From: Bacillota bacterium
GTDB taxonomy: Bacteria > Bacillota > Sulfobacillia > Sulfobacillales > Sulfobacillaceae
Length of the DNA stretch: 47,577 nucleotides
Assembly (NCBI GenBank): GCA_021799435.1
Contig: JAJZAN010000015.1
Coordinates: forward strand, 1-47,577
Reading direction: 5' to 3'
The translations under genes were made by a program, and so were the position numbers. Numbering within the stretch: the stretch's first letter is position 1; the number at the start of each line of letters is the position of its first letter. The notes beneath the pieces were generated by a model. It was not told where the DNA came from. It made no database searches and saw only the letters and a list, made by a program, of their open reading frames with translations. This document shows, one piece after another, positions 33,154-42,654 of the stretch.

Positions 33154-34365
33154 ATGGCATCGCAAAATATGGAGGACACCGTCGAAACCCAAATTACCGA
33201 TGAGACCATGGTCATCAACCTCGGTCCGCAGCACCCGAGTACCCACGGGGTGCTCCGGGTCCGTTTGGTGCTGGACGGCGAGCGGGTGGTGCAAGCAGAA
33301 CCGGTAATCGGCTATCTGCACACCGGATTTGAGAAGACGGCGGAGACGCTGACTTACCAGCAGTGCAACACCATTACCGACCGGCTCGACTATCTGGCCC
33401 CCATGACCAATAATTTGGCGTACGTGTTGTCCGTCGAAAAACTATTGGATATCGAAGTACCAGATCGGGCCCAGTATATTCGGGTCCTCTTTTCTGAGCT
33501 GACCCGGTTGGCCAGTCACTTGGTTTGGCTGGGGACCCATGTGATGGACCTCGGGGCGATGAGTCTTTTCTTCTATTGCATGCGTGAGCGGGAGATCATT
33601 TTGGACCTCATCGAAGCGGCCAGCGGCGTGCGCATGAACCCCAGCTACTTCCGAGTGGGCGGTTTGGCATACGACTTGCCGGATGGGTTCCATCAAAAGG
33701 TCCAAGATTTCACCAAGGACTTTCCCCGGTGGCTCAAGATGTACCGCAATTTGGTGGACGGCAACCCGCTCATCAACGAGCGGCTGAAGGGCATTTCTGT
33801 CATGGACCGGGAAACGTGCTACCAATATGGCGTGACGGGTCCTAACTTGCGGGCTACGGGGCTGGCCCTGGACCTCCGCAAGGTGGACCCATACTGCCAC
33901 TACGATGAGTTCGATTTCAACGTGCCGACGCGAACCGAGAGCGATGCGTATGCACGCTTCTGGGTTCGGTTCGAAGAGATGTATGAATCGCTCAAGATCG
34001 TGGAGCAGGTGATGGAGAAGATTTCGCCCCGGGGCGAGTATGCCACCAAAGACCGCAAGGTGGCGCTGCCGCCGCGGGAAGAGATTTACGGAAACATGGA
34101 AGCCTTAATTCACCAGTTTAAGCTGGTGACGGCAGGATTTCCGGTGCCGGCCGGCGAGGTCTATCAAGCTGTGGAGGGTCCGCGGGGCGAGATGGGGTTC
34201 TACATCATCTCTGACGGGGGACCTAAACCCTATCGCTGGAGGGCCCGCACGCCATCCTACTATAATCTGCAGACCATGCCGATTATTTGTCAGGGCGGAT
34301 TGGTGGCCGACGTGATTACGGCCATTGGAAGTATCGATATTATGCTGGGAGATGTCGACAAATGA
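33154..34365 (+). CDS. nuoD: NADH-quinone oxidoreductase subunit D
   Basis: NuoD, the 49-kDa subunit, forms the quinone pocket with NuoB. The 403-residue protein has NLGPQHPSTHGVLR, in which the histidine near the quinone head lies, then GYLHTGFEKTAE, RGEMGFY and PSYYNLQ near the end. Length is standard. AGGAGG lies 8 bases before the ATG. Confidence 0.97.
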   Translation: MASQNMEDTVETQITDETMVINLGPQHPSTHGVLRVRLVLDGERVVQAEPVIGYLHTGFEKTAETLTYQQCNTITDRLDYLAPMTNNLAYVLSVEKLLDIEVPDRAQYIRVLFSELTRLASHLVWLGTHVMDLGAMSLFFYCMREREIILDLIEAASGVRMNPSYFRVGGLAYDLPDGFHQKVQDFTKDFPRWLKMYRNLVDGNPLINERLKGISVMDRETCYQYGVTGPNLRATGLALDLRKVDPYCHYDEFDFNVPTRTESDAYARFWVRFEEMYESLKIVEQVMEKISPRGEYATKDRKVALPPREEIYGNMEALIHQFKLVTAGFPVPAGEVYQAVEGPRGEMGFYIISDGGPKPYRWRARTPSYYNLQTMPIICQGGLVADVITAIGSIDIMLGDVDK

Positions 34366-34823
34366 AGCCGGAATGGAAGGAATGGGCCCATGAGGCCAAG
34401 ACCGAATTTCCCGGTGCCAATTCGGCGCTCTTGCCGCTTCTGCACCGTATCCAGAGGTCTGACGGCTGGCTCTCGCCTGAGACCTTGGGGGATGTGGCCG
34501 AACTCTTGGGATTGTCTGTCCAGTACGTGGAGTCGGTAGCCACCTTCTACTCGCTGTACTTTAAGCAGCCGGTAGGCAAAAAGGTCGTGCACGTGTGTGT
34601 CGGATTGTCGTGCATGTTGGCCGGGTCAGATGAACTCATGCATGAGTTGGAGCACCGACTGAAGATTTCGCAGGGACAGACTACGCCCGATGGGGACTAC
34701 ACGCTGCTCGAAGCGGAGTGCTTGGCCGCTTGTGACTTGGCTCCGGTGGCGCAAGTGGACCTCCGCTACAAGGGTCCCATCCGGGACGCCGAGGAGCTGT
34801 TAAAGGAGGAGGTGTCCTCATGA
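34362..34823 (+). CDS. nuoE: NADH-quinone oxidoreductase subunit E
   Basis: NuoE carries the [2Fe-2S] cluster N1a. The ligand pattern is present in the 153-residue protein: CVGLSC and, about 35 residues on, CLAAC. The thioredoxin-like fold is implied by the spacing. ATG 34362 overlaps the nuoD stop as ATGA. With NuoF and NuoG it forms the NADH-oxidising module, so the complex can take electrons from NADH. Confidence 0.95.
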   Translation: MKPEWKEWAHEAKTEFPGANSALLPLLHRIQRSDGWLSPETLGDVAELLGLSVQYVESVATFYSLYFKQPVGKKVVHVCVGLSCMLAGSDELMHELEHRLKISQGQTTPDGDYTLLEAECLAACDLAPVAQVDLRYKGPIRDAEELLKEEVSS

Positions 34824-36112
34824 GCCAAACCTATTACCTGCTCCGCAATAAGGAGGTACCCGACATCGACCAGATGGCGGTGTACCGAGCCCACGGCGGC
34901 TACGAAGCTTTGGCGGAAGCGTTAAAAAAGTACCAGGCGGAAGAGCTGGTCGATCTGGTCAAGCGCTCGGGTCTGCGGGGACGCGGCGGAGCCGGATTTC
35001 CCACCGGAGTGAAGTGGGGATTCCTGCCGAAAGATGGGCGCCCGCGTTACTTGGTGGTGAACTCGGACGAAGCCGAGCCGGGCACTTTTAAAGACCGTGA
35101 ACTGATTGAGCATAACCCGCACCAATTGATTGAAGGCATGATTATATCCAGTTACGCCATTGGTGCGAGTGAAGCTTACGTCTATTGCCGCGGCGAGTTC
35201 TTGTATGGCTCGGAGCAGTTGAAACGAGCCGTCAGGGAGGCCTATGAGGCGGGATTTCTTGGTTCCAACATTTTGGGCAGCAACTTCTCTCTGAACTTGT
35301 TTGTATACCGGGGGGCCGGGGCTTATATCTGCGGCGAGGAGTCGGCGCTGTTGGAGTCCTTGGAAGGGCGCCGCGGCAACCCGCGCCTAAAGCCGCCGTT
35401 TCCGGCCGTGGCGGGTCTTTATGGCATGCCGACCATTGTCAACAACGTGGAGACGATTGCCAACGTACCGCAGATCGTGACGCATGGCGCGGAATGGTAC
35501 ACCTCGATGGGCACCGAGAAGAGCCCAGGTCTTAAGATCATGTCCGTCAGCGGCAAGGTCAAGCGTCCGGGCAATTATGAGATTCCTTTGGCCACGCCGC
35601 TCCGCACTTTGATTGACGAATATGCCGGCGGTATGCAGGAGGGGCGCAGCATCAAGTGCATCATCCCGGGAGGCAGCTCGGTGCCCCTTCTGATGCCGGA
35701 TCAGTTGGACACCCCGCTGGATTACGAGTCCATTCTTCAAGCGGGATCCATGCTCGGATCTGGCGGGTGCATCGTGCTCGACGACACCGTGTGCATCGTC
35801 AAAGCATCGGCACGATTGGTCAAGTTTTATCGCGAAGAGTCGTGTGGAAAATGCACGCCATGCCGTGAGGGCACTTACTGGAATGCCGATGTGCTGGAGC
35901 GCATTGAAGCCGGCGAGGGCAGCGAGAGCGACATCGACTTGTTGATGGACATTGCCGACAACATTAACGGCAAGTGCTTCTGCCCGCTCGGCGACGCCTC
36001 GATCGGATTCCTTGTCAGCGCCATCAAGCATTTCCGCGACGAGTTTGAAGCGCACGTTCGCGAGCACAGATGTCCATTGGGGGCGAAAGTCTATGATACG
36101 GTTAACAATTGA
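34820..36112 (+). CDS. nuoF: NADH-quinone oxidoreductase subunit F
   Basis: NuoF binds NADH, FMN and cluster N3. The 430-residue protein shows GRGGAGFPTGVKW (NADH/FMN), NSDEAEPGTFKDR, ICGEESALLESLEG, and the N3 ligands in SCGKCTPCREG and the later CFCPLGD. Length and order are canonical. ATG 34820 overlaps the nuoE stop, and the gene end overlaps nuoG by 20 bases. Confidence 0.97.
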   Translation: MSQTYYLLRNKEVPDIDQMAVYRAHGGYEALAEALKKYQAEELVDLVKRSGLRGRGGAGFPTGVKWGFLPKDGRPRYLVVNSDEAEPGTFKDRELIEHNPHQLIEGMIISSYAIGASEAYVYCRGEFLYGSEQLKRAVREAYEAGFLGSNILGSNFSLNLFVYRGAGAYICGEESALLESLEGRRGNPRLKPPFPAVAGLYGMPTIVNNVETIANVPQIVTHGAEWYTSMGTEKSPGLKIMSVSGKVKRPGNYEIPLATPLRTLIDEYAGGMQEGRSIKCIIPGGSSVPLLMPDQLDTPLDYESILQAGSMLGSGGCIVLDDTVCIVKASARLVKFYREESCGKCTPCREGTYWNADVLERIEAGEGSESDIDLLMDIADNINGKCFCPLGDASIGFLVSAIKHFRDEFEAHVREHRCPLGAKVYDTVNN

Positions 36113-38405
36113 CGGTCAGGAGGTCTCCGTTCCCGAAGGGACCATGATCGCCGACGCAGCGGCCAAGCTGGGCATCGACGTGCCAGTGTACTGCTATCAT
36201 GAGGCATTGGGCCCGTTGGGAGCCTGCCGCATGTGTTTAGTGCAAGTTGAAAAGATGCCCAAGCTGGCCACTGCCTGCACCACCGCCGTGGCTGAAGGCA
36301 TGGTGGTGCACACCAGCAACCCGGCCGTCGACAAGGGCCGCAAGGGCATGTTGGAGTTTCTGCTGATTAATCACCCGTTGGATTGTCCGGTGTGCGACAA
36401 GGGCGGCGAGTGTTTCCTGCAGGACTACACCTTCCAATATGGTCCGCCGGCAGGCCGCTTCCAGGAACCCAAGATTCAAAAGGTCAAGGACGGTCCGATC
36501 AACGAATTTGTATTGGTTGACCAAGAGCGGTGCGTGCTCTGTCAGCGGTGTGTGCGCTATATGGGAGAGTATGTGGGCGAGCCGCAGCTCTTGCTGGAGG
36601 GGCGCGGCGTCGAGACCGTGGTGACGACCGTGGACGGCAATCCGGCTACCAGCCAATTTTCCGGCAACATCATCGACCTGTGCCCGGTTGGAGCGCTGTT
36701 GTCTGTTCCCTACCATCACAAAGCGCGTCCCTGGAACATCGAGCGGCAGGAGTCGGTCTGCACGCTGTGTCCGGTTGGATGCACGACCCTGAGCACCGGC
36801 CGCGATGGGCATGTCGTGCGGGTGGAAGGCCGGGCCGTGCCAGATTACAGCTGGGGCTGGCTTTGTGACCGCGGCCGGTTTGGCTTTGACTTTGCCATCA
36901 ACCCGGCTCGCGTAACCGCCTCCTGGCTGGATGGGCATGAGGAGGCCGCGGCGCGCACCACCCGGCAAGTGGGACAATGGCTGGCCGAGGTGGCCCACGA
37001 GAAGGGCGGCGACCACATCGCGCTGGTCGTGGGCGGGCTTCACTCGACCGAAGAAGCCTATCAACTGAAGCGCTTTGCCGACGACGTATTGAACACGTCG
37101 CGTCTCGCCGTCAGCCGGGACGTTGCGGGGTATTTGCCGCGAGCGCTGAACGGCACCTTCGGTGATTTGGACGCGGCCGATGCCGTGGTGATGATTGGGT
37201 CCGATCCCTATGATGCGGTGCCGGTGGTTCACCTGCGCCTGCGGGACCGCAAGCGCCATTTGCCGTCCTTGAAGATCTGGGGAGTGGCACCGCGGGACTT
37301 GAATCGTGACACGCTTTCCGTGAATACCTTGGTGACTCATGTGGGTTCAGAGGCTCTCGTGCTGGCGGCAGCGCTAAAGAGGGTGGCCAGCACTCACGAG
37401 GCAGTGGCGCAGTTGACCGCCGGCCTGCCGGATGCGGTGGACGCGGACGCCGAGCAACTGGAGGCTCTGGGTCAGGCACTGGTTTCAAGCCAGCACCTCG
37501 CCTTGCTCTGGGATGGCCAGGAAGCGGACATTGAATCGGTGCTGATTGCCTTGGCGGCCGTGCGCGGTGACAAGCCGACTCGGGTCTTGCCTACCTGGGG
37601 GCCGAGCAACTGGCGCGGCTTTGAACGGGCTGGATTTTCGGCTCGCATCGAGGACTTGACCCAGATTCTGGAGGATGCGCGGGACGGCAAGCTTGAGATG
37701 CTGATGTTGTTTGGCGCAGACCTGTTGCGTGAATATCCGGATCAGAACTTGGTGCGTCAGGCTTACGACAAGGTGCCGTTCTTGATTGCAGAGGGACTGT
37801 TCCCGCCCATGGAGGCCGAACGGTTCCGGGCGATACTGCCGCAAGCCGGTCCCAGCGAAGTATACGGGACTTATATCAACATGGAGGGACGGCTGCAGGT
37901 GGCGTCTCCGTCGGTCCAACCGCCGGGGCAAGCCAGACCCGTGAAGTCGTATGTCACGGCCTGGGCGCATGCCTTAAAGACACCCTTTGTGTTGCCCGAG
38001 GACTGGGATCCCTACGATGACGAGAGCGGCGATTTGCTGCCGGAAGAGCCCATGCCCACCGAAGTGCGCGCTCTGCGGGCACCCGCGGAAGAAACGGGTG
38101 ACTTGGAATTGGTCACCGGTCCGCTGGTTGTGGAGGACGGGATTCCCTCGGACATCCTGAAGCCGCGCATCCCGGAGTACCCGGGCCGCATCAGCCCTGA
38201 GGACGCCCGGCGGGTGGGCATCATCGACCATGGTACGGTGCGGTTGACCCGCAAGGGTCAGAGCATTGAGGTCGGTGTGGCGGTTGATCCCAAGTTGACT
38301 CCGGGCCGCATCTTCGTGCCGTTGGGCATAGCCCAGAGTCCGGTCAATAAAGTAGGCAGCGGCGTCGTAGAGGCCGTTCGCTTGGAGGAGGTGCACAGCG
38401 CATGA
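36093..38405 (+). CDS. nuoG: NADH-quinone oxidoreductase subunit G
   Basis: NuoG is the largest peripheral subunit, with several Fe-S clusters. In 770 residues the N-terminal part has the [2Fe-2S] site (CYHEALGPLGACRMC), the His-Cys site (HPLDCPVCDKGGEC) and a further [4Fe-4S] site (CVLCQRCVRY and a later CPVGAL). Then comes CTLCPVGC with a fourth cysteine 27 residues on (WLCDRG), the exact spacing for cluster N7. The rest is molybdopterin-oxidoreductase-like without cofactor motifs that I can point to. The start at ATG 36093 lies inside nuoF; an upstream frame extension is only a shadow of nuoF. Confidence 0.95.
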   Translation: MIRLTIDGQEVSVPEGTMIADAAAKLGIDVPVYCYHEALGPLGACRMCLVQVEKMPKLATACTTAVAEGMVVHTSNPAVDKGRKGMLEFLLINHPLDCPVCDKGGECFLQDYTFQYGPPAGRFQEPKIQKVKDGPINEFVLVDQERCVLCQRCVRYMGEYVGEPQLLLEGRGVETVVTTVDGNPATSQFSGNIIDLCPVGALLSVPYHHKARPWNIERQESVCTLCPVGCTTLSTGRDGHVVRVEGRAVPDYSWGWLCDRGRFGFDFAINPARVTASWLDGHEEAAARTTRQVGQWLAEVAHEKGGDHIALVVGGLHSTEEAYQLKRFADDVLNTSRLAVSRDVAGYLPRALNGTFGDLDAADAVVMIGSDPYDAVPVVHLRLRDRKRHLPSLKIWGVAPRDLNRDTLSVNTLVTHVGSEALVLAAALKRVASTHEAVAQLTAGLPDAVDADAEQLEALGQALVSSQHLALLWDGQEADIESVLIALAAVRGDKPTRVLPTWGPSNWRGFERAGFSARIEDLTQILEDARDGKLEMLMLFGADLLREYPDQNLVRQAYDKVPFLIAEGLFPPMEAERFRAILPQAGPSEVYGTYINMEGRLQVASPSVQPPGQARPVKSYVTAWAHALKTPFVLPEDWDPYDDESGDLLPEEPMPTEVRALRAPAEETGDLELVTGPLVVEDGIPSDILKPRIPEYPGRISPEDARRVGIIDHGTVRLTRKGQSIEVGVAVDPKLTPGRIFVPLGIAQSPVNKVGSGVVEAVRLEEVHSA

Positions 38406-39391
38406 TTGTCCTCCAAGTGGTTTTGTTGGTCATCAAAATCGTGCTGCTGATTGGCATTTTGATGGGTGGCTTCGCTTACACCATGCTTTTGGAGAGGCGG
38501 CTTTTGGGTTTTTTCCAGTTGCGGCTGGGACCGAATCGCGTTGGTCCGGGCGGACTCTTGCAGCCGATTGCGGACGGACTCAAGATGGCGCTCAAAGAGG
38601 ATTTGATGCCGCTCGGGGCCGACCCATTGGTGTATCGGCTGGCCCCCGTTATCACCTTATTTACGGCGCTCTGTATTGACGCCGTGATTCCGTTTGGCGC
38701 GCCGATTCATCTCTTCGGATTGACGGTGAACTTGGATATCGCCAATCCGTCCATCGGCCTCTTGATTGTCTTTGCCTTCAGTTCGCTGGGGGTATACGGA
38801 TTGGTGCTCGGCGGCTGGGCCTCGCAGAACAAATACTCGCTCCTCGGCGGTATCCGCGCCTCGGCCCAGATTATCTCTTACGAACTGGCCATGGGGCTCG
38901 CCGTCATGGGCGTCTTGATGATGGCCGGCACAGCCAACCTAGAGGGCATCGTACTTTACCAGAAGGCCCATGGTTGGCTTATCTTGCCGCAAATTGGAGC
39001 CTTCATCATTTACTTCATCACCGCTATTGCAGAGACCAACCGGACCCCGTTCGACCTGCCCGAAGCGGAGTCGGAGCTGGTTGCTGGATACCACACGGAA
39101 TACTCGGGCATGCGGTTTGCCAGTTACGTGATTGCTGAGTACATCAACATGATCACCGTCAGTGGCGTGGCGGTGACCCTGTTCTTTGGCGGATGGCTGG
39201 GCCCTGTGCTCCCGCCGATTATCTGGTTCTTTATCAAAGTCGTCATCTTCCTATTCGTCTTCATCTGGATTCGTGCCACGCTCCCACGGTTTCGCTATGA
39301 CCGGCTCATGAATTTTGGATGGAAGGTGCTGTTGCCGGCCGCGCTCATCTATTTCTTGGGAACGGCGGCCTTTGTAACGGGCGTCATTTAG
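38402..39391 (+). CDS. nuoH: NADH-quinone oxidoreductase subunit H
   Basis: NuoH is the membrane subunit that closes the quinone channel. The 329-residue protein has about eight membrane segments, LRLGPNRVGPGGLLQPIADG, and the charged loop AETNRTPFDLPEAESELVAG that links quinone chemistry to proton movement. ATG 38402 overlaps the nuoG stop. Confidence 0.97.
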   Translation: MIVLQVVLLVIKIVLLIGILMGGFAYTMLLERRLLGFFQLRLGPNRVGPGGLLQPIADGLKMALKEDLMPLGADPLVYRLAPVITLFTALCIDAVIPFGAPIHLFGLTVNLDIANPSIGLLIVFAFSSLGVYGLVLGGWASQNKYSLLGGIRASAQIISYELAMGLAVMGVLMMAGTANLEGIVLYQKAHGWLILPQIGAFIIYFITAIAETNRTPFDLPEAESELVAGYHTEYSGMRFASYVIAEYINMITVSGVAVTLFFGGWLGPVLPPIIWFFIKVVIFLFVFIWIRATLPRFRYDRLMNFGWKVLLPAALIYFLGTAAFVTGVI

Positions 39392-39434
39392 CAGTCAAGA
39401 GGACAGCCAAGGTTGGCAAAAGGAGGGGTTTTGG

Positions 39435-39872
39435 ATGCTGGACGGGATTAAGGCCATTGCCAAGGGTCTCGGCACCACCTTTAAGGCGCTGACAGAACCG
39501 CGTGACACCTATCCGTATCCGGAAAAGCGGCGCGAGTATTCACCGCGCTACCGCGGCAAGCACATGCTGGCCAAGGACGCCGACGGCCACGAGCTGTGCG
39601 TGGGTTGCGGCCTTTGTGAAGCGGTGTGTCCGGCCCATGCCATTCGCGTGGTGGCAGCGGAGGCGCCGGCCGACAAGCCGGTGTCTTGGACGAACCGATA
39701 TTCCATCGATTACGAGGTAGACCTGATCCGTTGCATCTTCTGCGGAATGTGCGAGGAAGCTTGTCCCACCAACGCGGTGCGCTTGACGCCATTTAACGAA
39801 TTGGCGGCTTATGACCGCGAGACGATGATTGCGGACAAGGAAGAGCTGCTCAGGCCTGCCATTCGGAAATGA
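39435..39872 (+). CDS. nuoI: NADH-quinone oxidoreductase subunit I
   Basis: NuoI carries the two [4Fe-4S] clusters N6a and N6b on the way to N2. Both binding motifs are intact in the 145-residue protein: CVGCGLCEAVCP and CIFCGMCEEACP. AAAGGAGGGG lies upstream of the ATG. The 43 bases between nuoH and nuoI include a small GCCAA/TTGGC hairpin of no clear meaning. Confidence 0.96.
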   Translation: MLDGIKAIAKGLGTTFKALTEPRDTYPYPEKRREYSPRYRGKHMLAKDADGHELCVGCGLCEAVCPAHAIRVVAAEAPADKPVSWTNRYSIDYEVDLIRCIFCGMCEEACPTNAVRLTPFNELAAYDRETMIADKEELLRPAIRK

Positions 39873-39887
39873 GGTGACCCAACCGTC

Positions 39888-40421
39888 GTGATAGCCTTCA
39901 TTATTCTGGCCATTGTGGCGCTGGCGGGTGCTCTCGGGGTAATTGTGGCGCGCCAGCCAGTGCACAGTGCATTGTTTTTGATTGTCAACATCATCTCCTT
40001 GGCCGTGTTCTACATTCTCTTGTCGGCGGAGTTTCTGGCCGCCGCACAGGTCATTGTGTACGCTGGGGCCATCATGGTGCTGTTCCTGTTCGTGGTCACG
40101 CTTCTCACGGCCGGCAAAGACGATCATGAGCCATCGGAGAATTTGGCCGGGCAGCGGGGATTGGCGGGTTTTCTGGCGGTAATCGCCGGTGGTGGACTAG
40201 CGGTGCTGGGCGTGGTCTTTCCCAGTAAGAAAGTGCCGCTGGGACTGCCGCACAATTTCGGCAACCTGCATGGCATGGGCCAAGTATTGTGGGGACCCGA
40301 TTTCATCTACTTGGCTGCCGTGGCGCTGATGCTGCTGACGGCAGCGGTGGGTGTGCTGGTGTTGAACCGGCCTCAGACCAAATCGCGCCCTGAGGTGCGA
40401 TTGGAGGAGCGTGAATCATGA
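39888..40421 (+). CDS. nuoJ: NADH-quinone oxidoreductase subunit J
   Basis: NuoJ is a membrane subunit with five segments by eye in 177 residues. The conserved HSALFLIVNIISLAVFYILL and AQVIVYAGAIMVLFLFVV stretches, including the third helix with its pi-bulge, are clear. The start is GTG 39888 behind GAGGTGA. It overlaps nuoK by 4 bases. Confidence 0.94.
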   Translation: MIAFIILAIVALAGALGVIVARQPVHSALFLIVNIISLAVFYILLSAEFLAAAQVIVYAGAIMVLFLFVVTLLTAGKDDHEPSENLAGQRGLAGFLAVIAGGGLAVLGVVFPSKKVPLGLPHNFGNLHGMGQVLWGPDFIYLAAVALMLLTAAVGVLVLNRPQTKSRPEVRLEERES

Positions 40422-40720
40422 TACCGCTGAATTGGGTGGTCGGCCTGGGGGCGGCCCTGTTCGCCATCGGGGCCGTGGGGGTCATGGTGCGTAAAAATCC
40501 CCTGATTATGTTTATGGCGGCCGAGATGATGTGGAACGCCGCAGCGTTGGTGTTTGTCGCGTATGCGCGCTCGTTCCATGCCATGTCGGGTCAAGTCATG
40601 GCCTTCATCATTATTGGCACAGCCGCTGCGGAAGTGGGCATCGGGCTGGCCATCATCGTGTCTGTCTTCCACCACCGGCATCGCTTGGACATCGATGAGG
40701 TGTCCCAACTGCGGGGGTAA
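40418..40720 (+). CDS. nuoK: NADH-quinone oxidoreductase subunit K
   Basis: NuoK is a 100-residue subunit with three membrane segments. The two buried glutamates used in proton transfer fit the positions in MAAEMMWNA and AAAEVGIGLAI. ATG 40418 overlaps the nuoJ stop. Confidence 0.95.
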   Translation: MIPLNWVVGLGAALFAIGAVGVMVRKNPLIMFMAAEMMWNAAALVFVAYARSFHAMSGQVMAFIIIGTAAAEVGIGLAIIVSVFHHRHRLDIDEVSQLRG

Positions 40721-40755
40721 CGAGAGCGAATACGCTTTGAAGGGGCGTTCAAAGA

Positions 40756-42636
40756 ATGCAGGGTTTAGTCGAAATCTTGGTATTGCCGCTGATTGGCGCG
40801 GCGACCATCACCGCATTCAAAGGGCTCATGCCGAAGCGGCTGCCGGGCATTTGGGCCAGTTTTCTGGTGGCGGTGAGCTTCATTTTGAGTGTGGCAGCGG
40901 ATGTGCGGCTGTCCTCCGTGGCGGCTTCCCATCGGGTGATTTCTGGGGTGCTGTGGAACTGGGTGACCGGGTTTGGTCCGGCCATTCACTTCCGGTTGTT
41001 TCTGGATCCCCTGTCTGCCGTATGGCTTTTGATTATCACCGGAGTGGGCGCACTCATTCATATATACTCCATCGGCTATATGCACGACGATGCCGGGGAG
41101 CCGCGCTTTTTCGCCTATCTGAACTTCTTCATCTTTTCTATGCTGCTCTTGGTGCTGGCGGGAAACTTAGCCATTCTGTTGATTGGCTGGGCTTTGGTGG
41201 GCCTCGCCTCGTACTTCCTGCTTGGATTCTGGTACGAGCGTCCCACTGCGGTGGCGGCTGCCAAGAAAGCCTTTGTGATGAACACTCTGGGCGATGTGGG
41301 GATTCTGTTGGGGATTGCGCTCCTCTACGTCCACTACCACGGCGTGAGTTATCAGCACTTATTTCAAATCTTTAACCACGCCAGTCCGGGATCGGCGTTC
41401 TTTGAATGGACGGCTTTCCTGCTGTATGTGGGCGCCATGGCCAAGTCGGCTCAGTTCCCGCTGCACATGTGGCTGGCCGATGCCATGGAAGGTCCGACTC
41501 CAGTGTCAGCGCTGATTCACGCCGCCACCATGGTGACGGCCGGTGTCTACTTAATGACGCGTCTCTATCCGCTCTTGCGGCTGGCACCAGTGACTCACGA
41601 GCTCATCGGCGTGATTGGGGCGTTTACCGCCATCTTCGCGGCGAGCATCGCCTTCTTTCAGCAAGATATTAAGAAGGTCTTGGCGTACTCCACACTCAGT
41701 CAGCTGGGGTACATGTTCTTGGGCGTCGGGGTGGGCGCCTATACCGCCAGCGTGTTCCATTTCATGACTCACGCCTTCTTCAAGGCCACGTTATTCTTGG
41801 CCGCCGGCAGCGTCATTCATGCACTCGCCGGCGAGCAGGACTTGAGCCAGATGGGCGGTCTAGCCAAAAAGATGCCGTGGACTATGGCGAGCTTTCTGGT
41901 TGCAACATTGGCCATTTCGGGGATACCGCCGTTTTCCGGGTACTTCTCCAAAGAAGCAATTTTGGGGCAGGCGTACACCAGTGGACATTTTCTCATCTGG
42001 GCGATTGGCGTGTTCACCGCCGGCATGACCACATTCTATATGTTCCGGCTGTTCTTCCTGACCTTCACGGGTAAGCCTCGCAATCAGGAACTGCACGCCC
42101 ACGCGCACGAAGCTCCAGCCGTGATGACCATCCCGGTGGTGATTCTGGGTGTGCTGTCGCTCATTGGCGGGTTCTTCGGCCACTGGCTGAACGACTGGTT
42201 GGCGCCGGCCTTCCATCAGTACGCCGGGGCCGGGTTTGCCGCCTTGGGTTCGGGTCCCTTGTTCGGCACGATTATTACGGTGGGCTTGGCCGTCATCGCG
42301 TTTTTCGTGGCGTACTGGCTCTACGTGGCGCGGAACACAGCGCCCAAGGCGGGCACTCAGAGCGCGCCGGGCGTGTGGCTTTTGAATGCGTGGGGTATGG
42401 ACAATGTCTGGTTGGTCTTTGTCGTTAACCCGCTGAAGGAGCTGGGCAATGTGATGCTGGCCGTGGAACGGGGCATTCTGGCCGGCGTGGTGGGCATTGC
42501 CGACGGGGTGCAGGCGTGGGCGTCAGATTTGGCTCCCATCCAAACCGGATATGTGCGGCGGTATGCCCTCTCCATCATGGTGGGGGTCGTGGCGCTGCTG
42601 GCCTACTATCTCTTCCGCGTCGGATTCATCTCGTAA
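40756..42636 (+). CDS. nuoL: NADH-quinone oxidoreductase subunit L
   Basis: NuoL is the distal antiporter-like proton pump. The 626-residue protein has about 15 or more membrane segments, the core motifs AQFPLHMWLADAMEGPTPVSALIHAATMV (quoted here only by its ends AQFPLHMW and ALIHAATMV), KKVLAYSTLSQLGYMFLG, and a long C-terminal part that would form the lateral helix along NuoM and NuoN. ATG 40756 is used; AAGGGGC lies upstream. Confidence 0.96.
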   Translation: MQGLVEILVLPLIGAATITAFKGLMPKRLPGIWASFLVAVSFILSVAADVRLSSVAASHRVISGVLWNWVTGFGPAIHFRLFLDPLSAVWLLIITGVGALIHIYSIGYMHDDAGEPRFFAYLNFFIFSMLLLVLAGNLAILLIGWALVGLASYFLLGFWYERPTAVAAAKKAFVMNTLGDVGILLGIALLYVHYHGVSYQHLFQIFNHASPGSAFFEWTAFLLYVGAMAKSAQFPLHMWLADAMEGPTPVSALIHAATMVTAGVYLMTRLYPLLRLAPVTHELIGVIGAFTAIFAASIAFFQQDIKKVLAYSTLSQLGYMFLGVGVGAYTASVFHFMTHAFFKATLFLAAGSVIHALAGEQDLSQMGGLAKKMPWTMASFLVATLAISGIPPFSGYFSKEAILGQAYTSGHFLIWAIGVFTAGMTTFYMFRLFFLTFTGKPRNQELHAHAHEAPAVMTIPVVILGVLSLIGGFFGHWLNDWLAPAFHQYAGAGFAALGSGPLFGTIITVGLAVIAFFVAYWLYVARNTAPKAGTQSAPGVWLLNAWGMDNVWLVFVVNPLKELGNVMLAVERGILAGVVGIADGVQAWASDLAPIQTGYVRRYALSIMVGVVALLAYYLFRVGFIS

Positions 42637-42654
42637 GGCTAAGGAGGCTTCGAC

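Noticed and set aside
36237..37340. Minus-strand frame of 367 codons opposite nuoG
   Set aside because: A shadow of a strongly conserved gene; the translation is of low complexity and shows no motif.
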